Assembly: GCF_050003625.1 (NCBI RefSeq)
Contig: NC_134398.1
Location: 21,986,622 to 22,050,621 of the forward strand
Source of the DNA: Haematobia irritans
Lineage: Eukaryota > Arthropoda > Insecta > Diptera > Muscidae
DNA length: 64,000 nucleotides
Direction of reading: 5' to 3'
The notes under the pieces were generated by a model, which was not told the origin of the DNA, ran no database searches, and worked only from the letters and a program-made list of their open reading frames with translations. The number at the start of each line of letters is the position of its first letter. Position 1 is the stretch's first letter. The position numbers were made by a program, and so were the translations under genes. Below, piece after piece: positions 24,179 to 34,769 of this stretch.

Positions 24179-26659
24179 TTAAGATATTGCAACTCTGTAA
24201 CTAACGCTTAAATTGTCAGTGTCCTCTTTAACATTCATTGTTCTGTCAATCTTTTGTTGTATTCGTAAACTTTCTAAGGTTAGTCTCTTTCTCTCTTTAT
24301 TTTCCCTCTCTAGTATGCGTACGTTTTCAAAATCAGCTGTGTGTCCATGGCGCAATATATGTTGTGATAAAGCTGTACTCTCCTTTTTCTTTTCTATGTC
24401 CATTCGATGTTCATTTACCCTTGTGTGTAAATTGCGTTTTGTTGTACCTATGTATAAGAGATCGCAGGGTTCATTGTTGTTGCCTCTGCATGGAATTTCA
24501 TAAACAACATTGCTTTCTTGTTGTTTGTCAATTGGGGATTTTACTTTGGAGAAGATGCAACTGAGTGTGGAGTTGGGTTTATATGCAAAACATATGTTTT
24601 TTGTTTGTATTATTGGCTTCAGATGTTTTTTGTCAGTTAGTCCAGGTACGTAACGTACACTATAAAAAACTTTTTCAGCTGTTGCGTCATTATGGCCTTT
24701 GATTACGTCAAGTTCTTGTGAGTCGTGTTTAATTTTCCCCTTTATTTCATTTATAAGTTCTTCAATTAGTTTCTTCGGGAATGAGTTTGTCGATAAAATT
24801 CTTGAGATTATTTTGAAGTTTTTTCCATGAAATTCCTCATCGCTAATTGAAAGTATTCGGCGAATTAAGCTTTTTGCTGTGTTAGTTATTTGGTTCCTTG
24901 GTTGTGTCGAATTAAAATTAATGATACGTCCAGATGACGTTTCTTTAGAAAACCAGTCAAATTTGATTTCATTTTCCCTGTGGTGAAGTTTGGTGTCAAG
25001 ATATGCGATTTGTTTATTATGTTCCATTTCAATAGTGAATTGTAGTTTCGTGTGGTAGGAATTAAATACTTTAAGAATCTCATCTGTTTCATCCATCTTA
25101 ATTATGGCTAATATGTCATCTACATATTTCGATATGTGTTTGATATGAATATTTTTTTCCCTTAGTTCCGTTAGTGCTTCGTCAAGTAAGTTGTCCAGTA
25201 CAATATCAGCAATTGTTGGTGATAGAGGATTGCCCATGGGCATGCCGAATACTTGCTTATAAACGTGGTTGTCAAAAATGAAATAATTATTATCCATTAA
25301 GCAAAATTTGAGAATCTCTAAAAATTTGGATCTGGGAATTTTAGTTATATCATTAATGATATCCCATTTTTTCATAATGATTTGTATGGCTGTGTGGATG
25401 GGAATATTGGTAAATAGGGAAATGACATCAAAGGATACAAGAATTTCGTTCTTGTCCAATATTAAGTCCTTTAGATTATTCTTCAATTGTAACGAATTCT
25501 TGATATTATATTTTTCGGATACTAGTTTTCTTAATATTTGTCCAATGTATTTTGACAATCCGTAGCAAGGAACATTGATAGAGGAAACGATAGGTCTAAG
25601 TGGCATGTTTGGTTTATGGATTTTTGGTAATCCGTATATTCTGGGTGCAGCGGCCGAGGAGCAATATAATTTCCTTTTTTCCCACTGATCAATTAGGTTA
25701 TGTTTGAAGAGTTCGTTAACTAAGTTGTTATTCTCCCGCTGTAGTTTTGATGATGGGTCTACTCTAGATATTTTATAAGTGTTTTTGTCTGATAATAATT
25801 TGTCCATTTTTTCTTTATATTCCTTCTTCAACATAGCCACTGTTTTATTGCCTTTATCAGCCTGAATAATTATTATGTCCTTATGTCGTCTCAAGAATAT
25901 GCGAGTTTTCTCAAAAATCGTCAATATAAATTTATCTCTTGTCGTCTTTTTGAAGTTTCTCTTGAATGAAGTAATTCTATTAGCGAGTTTTAACCTACTT
26001 ATTTCTTTTGATTCCTCATCGTCCATGTTTTGAATGCATTGCTCTACATCTGCTATCACATGTAAAGTCGAAAAATGTTTTTCACTGACAGGCAAGGCAA
26101 ATTTTCTACCAAGTGAAAGTATCCATTTACACTCAGTGGGGATTATCACGTCTGTTTTATTTACGAACCATTGTTCGTTAAATATTAACCCGTATTGTTT
26201 GAAGGTTTTTTCTTTCAGTGTTTCTATTTTTCTCTTTTGTGTATTTCTGATGTTTCGTGTTATTTCCTCCATTCTACTTTTTTGTTTGTGTATAAATGAG
26301 TTGTAGTCATCGGTACTCATTGAAGATCGTAAGCAAGATTGTATATGATACAATTTTCTGTTTATTATTTTAATATTTGTGTTTGTTTGGGATATTTCCA
26401 GATTGAGAATTTTTTTATGAAAATTGTGTTCTATTTTTTCGAGTTGTTTCTTCAAATTGTTGCATTGAAAGAGTTGTGTTACCTTGCATGTTGTGTGTTT
26501 TGTGTGGTTTGGGATTATTCCATAGTCTCTGCATGTCAATAGAAATTTCAGTCTCTCATGTTGATGTGCTGCTCTCTTTTTCTCGTTGCAATAATCTTTC
26601 ATCGCTCTACATACTGTGTTACTGTATTTTAAAGCTATGTGTTGAAAGTAGTTCCTCAT
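24179..26659 (-). CDS. Penelope-like retroelement polyprotein (RT + GIY-YIG), intact
   Basis: An 826-aa open frame with the two hallmark Penelope domains. The N-terminal ~260 residues are basic and helical. ADKGNKTV (about residue 266), YGLPKIHKP (about 340), FDVISLFTNIPI, FGMPMGNPLSPT and the catalytic YVDDIL (about 511) give the reverse-transcriptase order. After a linker, CDLLYIGTTKRNLHTRVNEH (about 730-755) is a GIY-YIG endonuclease start, and a further ~65 residues complete the domain. The known role is target-primed retrotransposition using GIY-YIG nicking. The start at 26659 is the first ATG of the frame and gives the usual family length. There is no internal stop, so the copy is probably young. 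Direct pseudo-LTR copies flank it. Confidence 0.93.
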   Translation of the reverse strand: MRNYFQHIALKYSNTVCRAMKDYCNEKKRAAHQHERLKFLLTCRDYGIIPNHTKHTTCKVTQLFQCNNLKKQLEKIEHNFHKKILNLEISQTNTNIKIINRKLYHIQSCLRSSMSTDDYNSFIHKQKSRMEEITRNIRNTQKRKIETLKEKTFKQYGLIFNEQWFVNKTDVIIPTECKWILSLGRKFALPVSEKHFSTLHVIADVEQCIQNMDDEESKEISRLKLANRITSFKRNFKKTTRDKFILTIFEKTRIFLRRHKDIIIIQADKGNKTVAMLKKEYKEKMDKLLSDKNTYKISRVDPSSKLQRENNNLVNELFKHNLIDQWEKRKLYCSSAAAPRIYGLPKIHKPNMPLRPIVSSINVPCYGLSKYIGQILRKLVSEKYNIKNSLQLKNNLKDLILDKNEILVSFDVISLFTNIPIHTAIQIIMKKWDIINDITKIPRSKFLEILKFCLMDNNYFIFDNHVYKQVFGMPMGNPLSPTIADIVLDNLLDEALTELREKNIHIKHISKYVDDILAIIKMDETDEILKVFNSYHTKLQFTIEMEHNKQIAYLDTKLHHRENEIKFDWFSKETSSGRIINFNSTQPRNQITNTAKSLIRRILSISDEEFHGKNFKIISRILSTNSFPKKLIEELINEIKGKIKHDSQELDVIKGHNDATAEKVFYSVRYVPGLTDKKHLKPIIQTKNICFAYKPNSTLSCIFSKVKSPIDKQQESNVVYEIPCRGNNNEPCDLLYIGTTKRNLHTRVNEHRMDIEKKKESTALSQHILRHGHTADFENVRILERENKERKRLTLESLRIQQKIDRTMNVKEDTDNLSVSYRVAIS

Positions 26660-26734
26660 GATTATGAGTTAGTTACGTGCTTTTATTATTTTTCAATAGA
26701 AGATACAGTTCGGCAGGCTATCCGATGTTTCTTA

Positions 26735-27070
26735 TGTTTAATTGTTTGATTGGTCAATATTTTCTGTTCCTTTTATGTTTTATTTAGCTAGTTGGACCTA
26801 AATTCATTGATGTAAAGAAGAAAACCTTTTTACATTTTTATCCCAACGTTTCGTCAATACTTGTTGACTTCTTCCAGGGGATTTCGTCTATTTGAAAAAT
26901 AATAAATTTAAAGATTACACTTTTTTTTAATTGAGATTGTTAAACATTTCAACTTACAAATTATTTTCTCAAAATTTACATTTGAAGACTTATATTACTT
27001 ATATCACAGTTTTTAAACAAAAATTTTAAACAAACGATATGAATTTAAAATTAATATAAAATGAAAACAA
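26735..27070 (-). mobile_element. Penelope copy A, upstream pseudo-LTR
   Basis: A near-identical direct repeat of 23815-24150, placed upstream of the minus-strand ORF. At about 27070 it is cut within GAAAACAAA and joins directly to the 5'-truncated copy B in the opposite orientation. This head-to-head junction is a recurrent Penelope arrangement. The motif like a hammerhead lies at 26840-26882. Confidence 0.85.
26840..26882 (-). ncRNA. Hammerhead-ribozyme-like motif, second copy
   Basis: The same stem-loop and GAAAC word as in the other two pseudo-LTRs, upstream of the intact ORF. In Penelope elements this position would let the motif define the 5' end of the transcript by self-cleavage (known for the family, inferred here). 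The CUGANGA box carries the same alteration. Confidence 0.4.
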
Positions 27071-28389
27071 ATTCGTTACAATTGAAGAATAATCTAAAGG
27101 ACTTAATATTGGACAAGAACGAAATTCTTGTATCCTTTGATGTCATTTCCCTATTTACCAATATTCCCATCCACACAGCCATACAAATCATTATGAAAAA
27201 ATGGGATATCATTAATGATATAACTAAAATTCCCAGATCCAAATTTTTAGAGATTCTCAAATTTTGCTTAATGGATAATAATTATTTCATTTTTGACAAC
27301 CACGTTTATAAGCAAGTATTCGGCATGCCCATGGGCAATCCTCTATCACCAACAATTGCTGATATTGTACTGGACAACTTACTTGACGAAGCACTAACGG
27401 AACTAAGGGAAAAAAATATTCATATCAAACACATATCGAAATATGTAGATGACATATTAGCCATAATTAAGATGGATGAAACAGATGAGATTCTTAAAGT
27501 ATTTAATTCCTACCACACGAAACTACAATTCACTATTGAAATGGAACATAATAAACAAATCGCATATCTTGACACCAAACTTCACCACAGGGAAAATGAA
27601 ATCAAATTTGACTGGTTTTCTAAAGAAACGTCATCTGGACGTATCATTAATTTTAATTCGACACAACCAAGGAACCAAATAACTAACACAGCAAAAAGCT
27701 TAATTCGCCGAATACTTTCAATTAGCGATGAGGAATTTCATGGAAAAAACTTCAAAATAATCTCAAGAATTTTATCGACAAACTCATTCCCGAAGAAACT
27801 AATTGAAGAACTTATAAATGAAATAAAGGGGAAAATTAAACACGACTCACAAGAACTTGACGTAATCAAAGGCCATAATGACGCAACAGCTGAAAAAGTT
27901 TTTTATAGTGTACGTTACGTACCTGGACTAACTGACAAAAAACATCTGAAGCCAATAATACAAACAAAAAACATATGTTTTGCATATAAACCCAACTCCA
28001 CACTCAGTTGCATCTTCTCCAAAGTAAAATCCCCAATTGACAAACAACAAGAAAGCAATGTTGTTTATGAAATTCCATGCTGAGGCAACAACAATGAACC
28101 CTGCGATCTCTTATACATAGGTACAACAAAACGCAATTTACACACAAGGGTAAATGAACATTGAATGGACATAGAAAAGAAAAAGGAGAGTACAGCTTTA
28201 TCACAACATATATTGCGCCATGGACACACAGCTGATTTTGAAAACGTACGCATACTAGAGAGGGAAAATAAAGAGAGAAAGAGACTAACCTTAGAAAGTT
28301 TACGAATACAACAAAAGATTGACAGAACAATGAATGTTAAAGAGGACACTGACAATTTAAGCGTTAGTTACAGAGTTGCAATATCTTAA
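27071..28389 (+). pseudogene. Penelope copy B: 5'-truncated, two nonsense mutations
   Basis: Nearly identical to the C-terminal half of copy A (from NSLQLKNNLKD, about residue 394, to the stop) but on the opposite strand. The MKT at 27061 comes from the joined pseudo-LTR and is not a true start. Two in-frame TGA codons break the frame: 28081-28083 (AGA in A) and 28162-28164 (CGA in A). Both lie before or within the GIY-YIG domain, so the RT part (FGMPMGNPLSPT, YVDDIL) remains open while the endonuclease is lost. High identity to A suggests both arose in one insertion or in close succession. Confidence 0.92.
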
Positions 28390-28721
28390 TTGACTGTGAT
28401 ACTAAATCTAAACTGTGTTTTGTTTTCATTTTATATTAATTTTAAATTCATATCGTTTGTTTAAAATTTTTGTTTAAAAACTGTGATATAAGTAATATAA
28501 GTCTTCAAATGTAAATTTTGAGAAAATAATTTGTAAGTTGAAATGTTTAACAATCTCAATTAAAAAAAAGTGTAATCTTTAAATTTATTATTTTTCAAAT
28601 AGACGAAATCCCCTGGAAGAAGTCAACAAGTATTGACGAAACGTTGGGATAAAAATGTAAAAAGGTTTTCTTCTTTACATCAATGAATTTAGGTCCAACT
28701 AGCTAAATAAAACATAAAAGG
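28390..28721 (+). mobile_element. Penelope copy B, 3' pseudo-LTR
   Basis: The reverse complement of the copy A 3' pseudo-LTR, following the stop of copy B. It ends about 35 bases earlier than the other two (after AACATAAAAGGA) and is directly followed by the right arm of the outer inverted repeat. Confidence 0.85.
28608..28650 (+). ncRNA. Hammerhead-ribozyme-like motif, third copy
   Basis: Plus-strand order CCCTGGAAGAA - GTCAA loop TTGAC - GAAAC - GTTGGGATA. All three pseudo-LTR copies keep the stem and the GAAAC word unchanged, which argues that the structure came with the element rather than by chance. Confidence 0.4.
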
Positions 28722-28804
28722 AAGCATACTTTTCCTCTGTTGGTTAAGCTACACTTGTAGTTTAGTCAATGCATGGCTTTAAGCTGAGATCAAAAACAAC
28801 AATA
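28722..28804 (-). repeat. Right arm of the 83-bp inverted repeat
   Basis: The inverse of 23370-23452 with very few mismatches (for example GCTTTAAGC against GCTTAAGGC). 29-bp satellite resumes directly after it. Confidence 0.8.
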
Positions 28805-29025
28805 AAATTTTATTTGTATAGAATGTTTTGTCAAAATTTTATTTCTATAGAAAATTTTGTCAAAATTTTATTTCTATACAAAAGTTTGTCAAAATTTTAG
28901 TTATATAGTAAATTTTGTCAAAATTTTATTTTTTATAGAAAACGTTGTCAAAATTTTATTTCTATTGAAAATTTTGACGAAATTTTATTTTTATAGAAAA
29001 TTTTGACAAAATTTTATTTCTTCAC
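28805..29025 (-). repeat. 29-bp satellite array 6, continuation
   Basis: About seven minus-orientation units, the remainder of the array at 22100-23335 beyond the Penelope insertion. It ends at a short (AT)n run, and the minisatellite region follows. Confidence 0.85.
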
Positions 29026-29189
29026 TGTCCACCATATATATATATATTTTACAGTTGAGTTGATAGCTGAGAATCGTTCACATTTAGGGTAAAATAACTC
29101 TGTATAGAGTAGTTCTGGTGAAAAAATACCAAATGGCTCGCGGTCGTGTCACGGTGCTTTTGGCAGTCGAAATACTCGTATATCAAAAA

Positions 29190-32100
29190 AAGCACAACTT
29201 TATCAACCCTGGATTTTGGAAAGAATGAAGGAACCTCACGACTAGATAAACAGCACTCCTATGGTTTTAGGTCGCAGTTGTGCTAGGGATCAAGGAATCT
29301 CCTGACTAGAGGGAGAGCTCTCTTTTAGTGTAAGGACAGGGTTGAGAAACAGTTCGTCGGTAGTGCTAGGTAGAGGTTGCGAATGGGAGGCAGGAATCTC
29401 ATGACAAGATCAACATCACTAGTGTAAGGATTCTCCACTAGACTACGGGAAAACTGATCGAATATTGCAGTGTGGTGGGTGTTCAAAGACGGAAACTAGG
29501 CCACGATTTGGTACCAAAAACAATATACCATATATTCATTTAATGAGGGCCCATGTGTATAGGCCACAGTTGTGTTTGCACTGTTTTATGGACTACCTCA
29601 ACACAACATAAAGTACAAAATCTTCTAACTTCAAATTCCCATTCTATTTCCAAACGAAATTACTTCTAGAATATGCCCTTCTTTTCCTCACATTTCAATG
29701 GCACACAAAGAACTAGGAAAACACTTTGCTATAGACTCTTAAGTATGATATCATATGCCACACTAAATGTATATCAATGGGGCACTAAGTTGTTTTGATT
29801 ACCCATATTTTATAGAAGGCCCGTTTGTTTGACTATCCATACAATTTGCCTATGTCCCTCCCCCTCTCCTCACGTTCATGGAGAAAAAGAATATATTTCG
29901 TTTATTCACCCATCGTGTCCATTTGCCATCTAACCAAATAAACAACGCTCATACTTTCTGATCAAATTACATAGGCTTTTAATGCCCGCTTTGATATCCT
30001 AGCACAAAGCCTAGAGCAATTCTTTCCATGGAGCACTGATGGCAAGCAAATGCACATTGTGATGCATATACAATGACTACGACGACAACACAACAACAAT
30101 GGCAACAAATTGTATATGAGGTAATAAAAAGCCATAAAATCCATATGGAAATTATGTTCCGAGTGATGTTTATGAAGTCATTGGTGGGGCTGCCGTGTGA
30201 GTTGTAAAGCAAATGCATCTGCAACAAGCCACCATGGAAAATTGAGGCTCCACCACAAACATTTCTGGTACGCTACACGGTAGAGTGTGAGCATTGTGGA
30301 TATATGAACCTTAGTGTAAATTTTTTTCTGCAGTTAATACAAAGATTAAAAGAAATCAAAAATAACAACTTAGTTAACTATAAGGATAAAGGAAGCTCAC
30401 GTTCAGATGTATAGATCTCTTATAGTGTAATGGCGGCATTTGAGCTGGATGAAAGAAACGCAGGACTAGGAAGTAAAGACGAGGATGTGGATGGGAAGAA
30501 GCAATCGACTAGAGGGACATGATTTCTCTGGTGTAGGTCGGGATGAAGGAATCTCAGTACTAGAAAGGAACCTCTTCTCTAGAGTCGGGATGTGGTTGTG
30601 GAAGAGATAAAGTAATCTCGCGTCTAGAGACCTCCTCCTGTAATATAAGGACGAGGTTGTGTAAGGGATGAGGGAATCTCACGACTAGAAAGAAAGCTTT
30701 CTTTACTCGGGACTAGGGAGTAAAGAAGAGGATGTGGATGGGAAGAGGGAATCGACTGGTGAGACATCACTTTTCTAGTGTAAGGACGGGGTTGCGGATG
30801 CGATGAAAGAATCTCACGACTGGAAAAGCAACTCTCCTCTAGCGATGAAAGAAAGTTTTTCTCTACTCGGAACTAGGGAGTAAAGAAGAGGATGTGAATG
30901 GGAAGAGGTAATCGACTGGAGAGACATCACTCCTCTAGTGTAAGGACGGAGTTGCGGATGCGATGAAGGAATCTCACGACTGGAAAGGCAACTCTCCTCT
31001 AGCGATGAAAGAAAGCTTTTCTTTACTCGGGACTAGGGAGTAAAGAAGAGGATGTGGATGGGAAGAGGGAATCGACTGGTGAGACATCACTTCTCTAGTG
31101 TAAGGACGAGGTTGCGGATGCGATGGAGGAATCTCATGACTGGAAAGGCAGCTCTCCTCTAGTGTAGAAAGAAAGCTTTTCTCTACTCGGAACTAGGGAG
31201 TAAAGAAGAGGATGTGGAGGGGAAGAGGGAATCGACTGGAAAGGCAGCTCTCCTCTAGTGTAAGGATGATGATGTGTACTGGGTGAATAAAACTCACGAC
31301 TAGAGAGATAGCTCTCCTCTATTGTAAGGATGAGAATGAAGAGATCTCACAACTAGAGAGAAAGGTCTCCTGTAATAGAAGGACGAGATTGTGGAAAGGA
31401 TGAAGGAATCTCACGACTAGAAAGAAAGCTCTTCTCTACAATAAAGACGATGATGTGATTGGGATTGGACTGCTCTCCTCCGGTGTTAAGACGGGATAAA
31501 GAAATCTCACGACTGGCCACAGCTCTCCTCTATTGCAAGGATGGGGTTGTGGACAGAATGATGGTATTTCACGACTAGATAGACAACTCTCCTCTAGTGT
31601 AAGGACGAGGATGTAGATGGGATCGATGAATCTCACGACTAGGAAGGGAACTCTCCTCTAGTGTGGGGACGACGTGAAGGATTCTGACAACTACAGAGAC
31701 AGCTCAAGACTAGAATGGCGACTCTACTCTAGTGTAAGTACCAGGATGTGGATGGAATGAAAAAAATCTCACGACTAGAGAGACAGCTCTCCTCTAGTGT
31801 AAGGACGACAATGTAGATGGGATGGAGGAATCTCTCAAATAGAGAGACAGCTCTTTTCTATTTGCAGCACAGGAGAATGGACGGAATGAAGGAATCTCAA
31901 GACTAGAAAAGCAGCTCTCCGCTAGTGTAAAAACGAAGATGTGGTTGGGATAAAGGAATCTCACTACTAAAGAGACAGCTTCCCCTAGTGCCAGGATGGG
32001 GTTGCGGAAAGGATGAAGAAATCTCACGACTAAAAATACAGCTTTTCTCTGGTGTAAGAATGAGAATGTGGATTGGATGAAGGATTTTCACGACTAGAAA

Positions 32101-32205
32101 GACAATTCTTCTCTGTTGTAAAGATAAAAAATTGGATGGGAAGAAGTTAGACAGCTCTCCTCTAGCGTAAGGACGGCATTGTAGACAGGATGAAGGAATC
32201 TCTCG
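29190..32205. repeat. Minisatellite of about 65 bp with a 160-bp higher-order repeat
   Basis: A diverged tandem array on the theme GAATCTCACGACTAGA, then GAGACAGCTCTCCTCTAGTG, then TAAGGACGAGGATGTGGATG. Units are about 62-70 bp. Within it a composite unit (GGGAGTAAAGAAGAGGATG) recurs at exactly 160-bp spacing (30721, 30881, 31041, 31201). The stretch 29480-30384 inside these limits is not repeat; it is ordinary AT-rich DNA with no gene that I can recognise. ORFs in this region are repeat translation. Confidence 0.85.
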
Positions 32206-32740
32206 ACTAGAGATGGCCAACGTTCGATGGGAGAATTGCAAGGATTGTAACGATACCAAGCAAATATGGCCCCATTTAAACTTAAACCGCACACTAGATA
32301 TGCTAGTGTTCTCAAGACGTCAAATATCACTCCTGATATCTGCTATAACGGGCCGCTGCCTGATAGCCGAATTTGCAAAAAATATAGCTGTGAAGTATAA
32401 TGACTACTGTATGAGCTGTCATGATGCGGAGGAAAAGGAATCAATTAAACACCTCTTGTGTGAGTGTCCTGCATTTTGTATAAGGCGTAAGCGAATTTTA
32501 GTAGCATATAGCTTTAGATTACTGGCGGACCTGAAAAACGTTAACTTAAACAGTCTGTCAATGTTTTTGGAACAATCTGGTTGGTTCAACAAAAGAAAAT
32601 AATAGAGAAGGTTCAGTGGTTAAAACTAGAAGTGTCCATATGTAATAGGTACTTTTAATTAAATGTGGTATCACAATGGACTGAATAGTCTAAGTGAGCC
32701 TGAAATTTAATCGGGCTGCCAATTTAACCTAACCTCGGCT
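32206..32740 (+). pseudogene. LINE 3' end: RNase H C-terminus, CCHC knuckle and 3' tail
   Basis: A 5'-truncated non-LTR retrotransposon. The open frame 32213-32602 encodes 129 residues typical of the C-terminus of I/LOA/R1-type LINEs: an IWPHLNLNRT stretch, SAITGRCLIAEFAK, then CMSCHDAEEKESIKHLLCEC (C-x2-C-x10-H-x4-C) and SGWF near the stop. The 3' UTR (32603-32737) ends in the same ~75 bases as the SINE (GTGGTATCACAATGGACTGA … GGGCTGCC … CCTAACCT). The upstream part is missing and minisatellite abuts directly. It is a dead copy, but the encoded end is uninterrupted. Confidence 0.85.
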
Positions 32741-32802
32741 AGACAGGACGGGATGAAGAAATATCATGACTACAGACCTAGCTTATGTGCTGAAGGAATG
32801 AT

Positions 32803-33132
32803 GGTTAGGTTAGGTTAGGTGGCAGCCCGATGTATCAGGCTCACTTAGACTATTCAGTCCATTGTGATACCACATTGGTGAACTTCTCTCTTATCACTGA
32901 GTGCTCCCCGATTCCATGTTAAGCTCAATGACAAGGGTCCTCCTTTTTATAGCCGAGTCCACGTGGCAGTGAAACCACTTAGAGAAGTTTTGAGACCCTC
33001 AGAAATGTCACCAGCATTACTGAGGTGGGATAATCCACCACTGAAAAACTTTTTGGTGTTCGGTCGAAGCAGGAATCGAATCCACGACCTTGTGTATGCA
33101 AGGTGGGCATGCTAACCATTGCACCACGGTGG
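32803..33132 (-). mobile_element. Full-length SINE
   Basis: The same family as 13595-13949, inserted in the minisatellite. On the minus strand it runs from GCCACCGTGGTGCAATGGTT through B box GGATTCGATTCC (one change from consensus) to the GGTTAGG end. I could not define a target duplication because the flanks are repetitive. Confidence 0.88.
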
Positions 33133-33860
33133 AAACTCACGACTAGGAAGAATTCTATCCTCTAGTGTAAGGACGGGGATGAAGGAATCTCACGACTAGA
33201 GAGACAGCTTCCTTTTGGCGTAAGGATGGGGTTGTGGAGGGGACGAAGGAAGGATGAGAATGGCAATTTTTCTTTGTTGTAAAGATGAAGCTATGGATGG
33301 AAGAGGTTAGACAGCGAGTTAGACAGCTCTCTCTAGCGCGTTGACGGGGCTGTGGACCGGATGAAGGAATCCCACGACTAGAAAAGACGGGCGGTGATGT
33401 AGATGAGATGAAGGAATCTCACGATAATAGAGACTGCTATACTTTAGCTAAATGGTGGGATTGAGGAAGGAATGAAGAAATCGTACGTCTAGAGAGACAG
33501 TTCCCCTCTAATGCAATGAGATCAGGGAACGTCTCGAATATATGGAAACTTTTCTCAAGTGAAAACACGGGGTTGTGAACGGCATTAAGGAGTACTACAT
33601 AGTGAGAAACAGCTCTTCTCTGGTGTAAGGGCTTGGTTGTGGAATAAAGGAATTTCACGACTATATGGATGGATCTCCTCTAGTTTAAAGACGGTGTTGT
33701 GGACGGGGATTGAGAGTTCGCATTCTCCTCGGTTAGCGACCAAGTAGATCACACTCGGTTAGTTAAAAGATCGGAGTTGAGGGTTTGTGGAATGGTAGTG
33801 GAGAAGTCGGGGCTAGAGAGACAGCTCTGCTCTAGTTTAAATCAGGGAAACAAAAGACTC
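33133..33860. repeat. Minisatellite, right part
   Basis: A continuation of the ~65-bp minisatellite beyond the LINE and SINE insertions, increasingly diverged towards 33860. The units still show ATCTCACGACTAGAGAGACAG and TGTAAGGACGGG words. Confidence 0.7.
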
Positions 33861-34765
33861 TAAACAAGTGGGTCGCACTCGGCTTCTTATCTCTTAATTG
33901 CTAATAAGCAATAACAAAAATCTCATCAATATTGTAAGGTATCTAAGATTCGTCTAGTCTGTTTGTTTTCTTGATCTTCCTTCACCCATGCCTAGTCGCA
34001 ACCACGATCACAAGAAAAACAAACAACACAGGCTACGCACCAGATTTTGTTTAGCGTACGAGGCATAATGCCTTAAGTTGTGCTGCTAGTTGGGTGTTTC
34101 CTGGGAAGGTGGTAAGGTTCACTGTTTGTGCTCTTTCTGTGGATAAAGTGTTTGTTTAATCTACAATGTGATAATTTATGTCTTTATAGTCGAGTGCACA
34201 TATAGTAGACCCCCGAGCCAAATTGACGACTATTATCACTTGTTGTTTAGTTGGTTTTCTTGTTTGGGGTGAATTGGACCGTTTTATTAGATCCATTGGC
34301 TATTAGTAGTGTTGTTGTTGTCTGTGTTGGCTGTTTACTGCTGATGATATTGTTATTGTATGCTTTAGTCCCCATTTTATCTTGGTCAATATCTCTAAAT
34401 CTTTTGACGATGCATAAGCATTCAGCCAGAGATTACATCCATTACATCCTCATTGATCTGTTTGTTAACTGTCATCTTATGGGAGCAAGGAGAAAAATGA
34501 ATTGAAACACCGTCATGCTTTGTTGGAAGCAAATTATCTAAAGCGATAGATAAGATAATTACAAAACATGTCGAATGGATCTGATCATAGGAGTAGGCTT
34601 TGGGTTTTGGATCAAAGCAGACTTGGGAAATGTGAGGGCATAAAATTTAGAGCAACCAAAGCGATGCGCTTTCTCCAGTTGGCGCAATGAAAGAAAAAGT
34701 TTGTGTTTTTATGGTTAAATTTATTCACACTTAACTACACTGAAAGAAATATTTACCTCATGGGC
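33861..34765. other. Unique DNA, no gene recognised
   Basis: Moderately AT-rich and not repetitive within the window. An 84-codon ORF at 34251 (+), from a TTG codon, is hydrophobic, but it has no supported start, no splice context and no homology that I recognise, so I leave it uncalled. Confidence 0.4.
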
Positions 34766-34769
34766 TTTT

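Noticed and set aside
24213..26661. ORFs antisense to the Penelope polyprotein (24238, 26034 and others)
   Set aside because: Shadow frames of a protein with clear RT and GIY-YIG motifs on the other strand.
34251..34505. Hydrophobic 84-codon ORF as a membrane protein gene
   Set aside because: TTG start, no splice context, no recognisable family; chance in T-rich DNA is likely.
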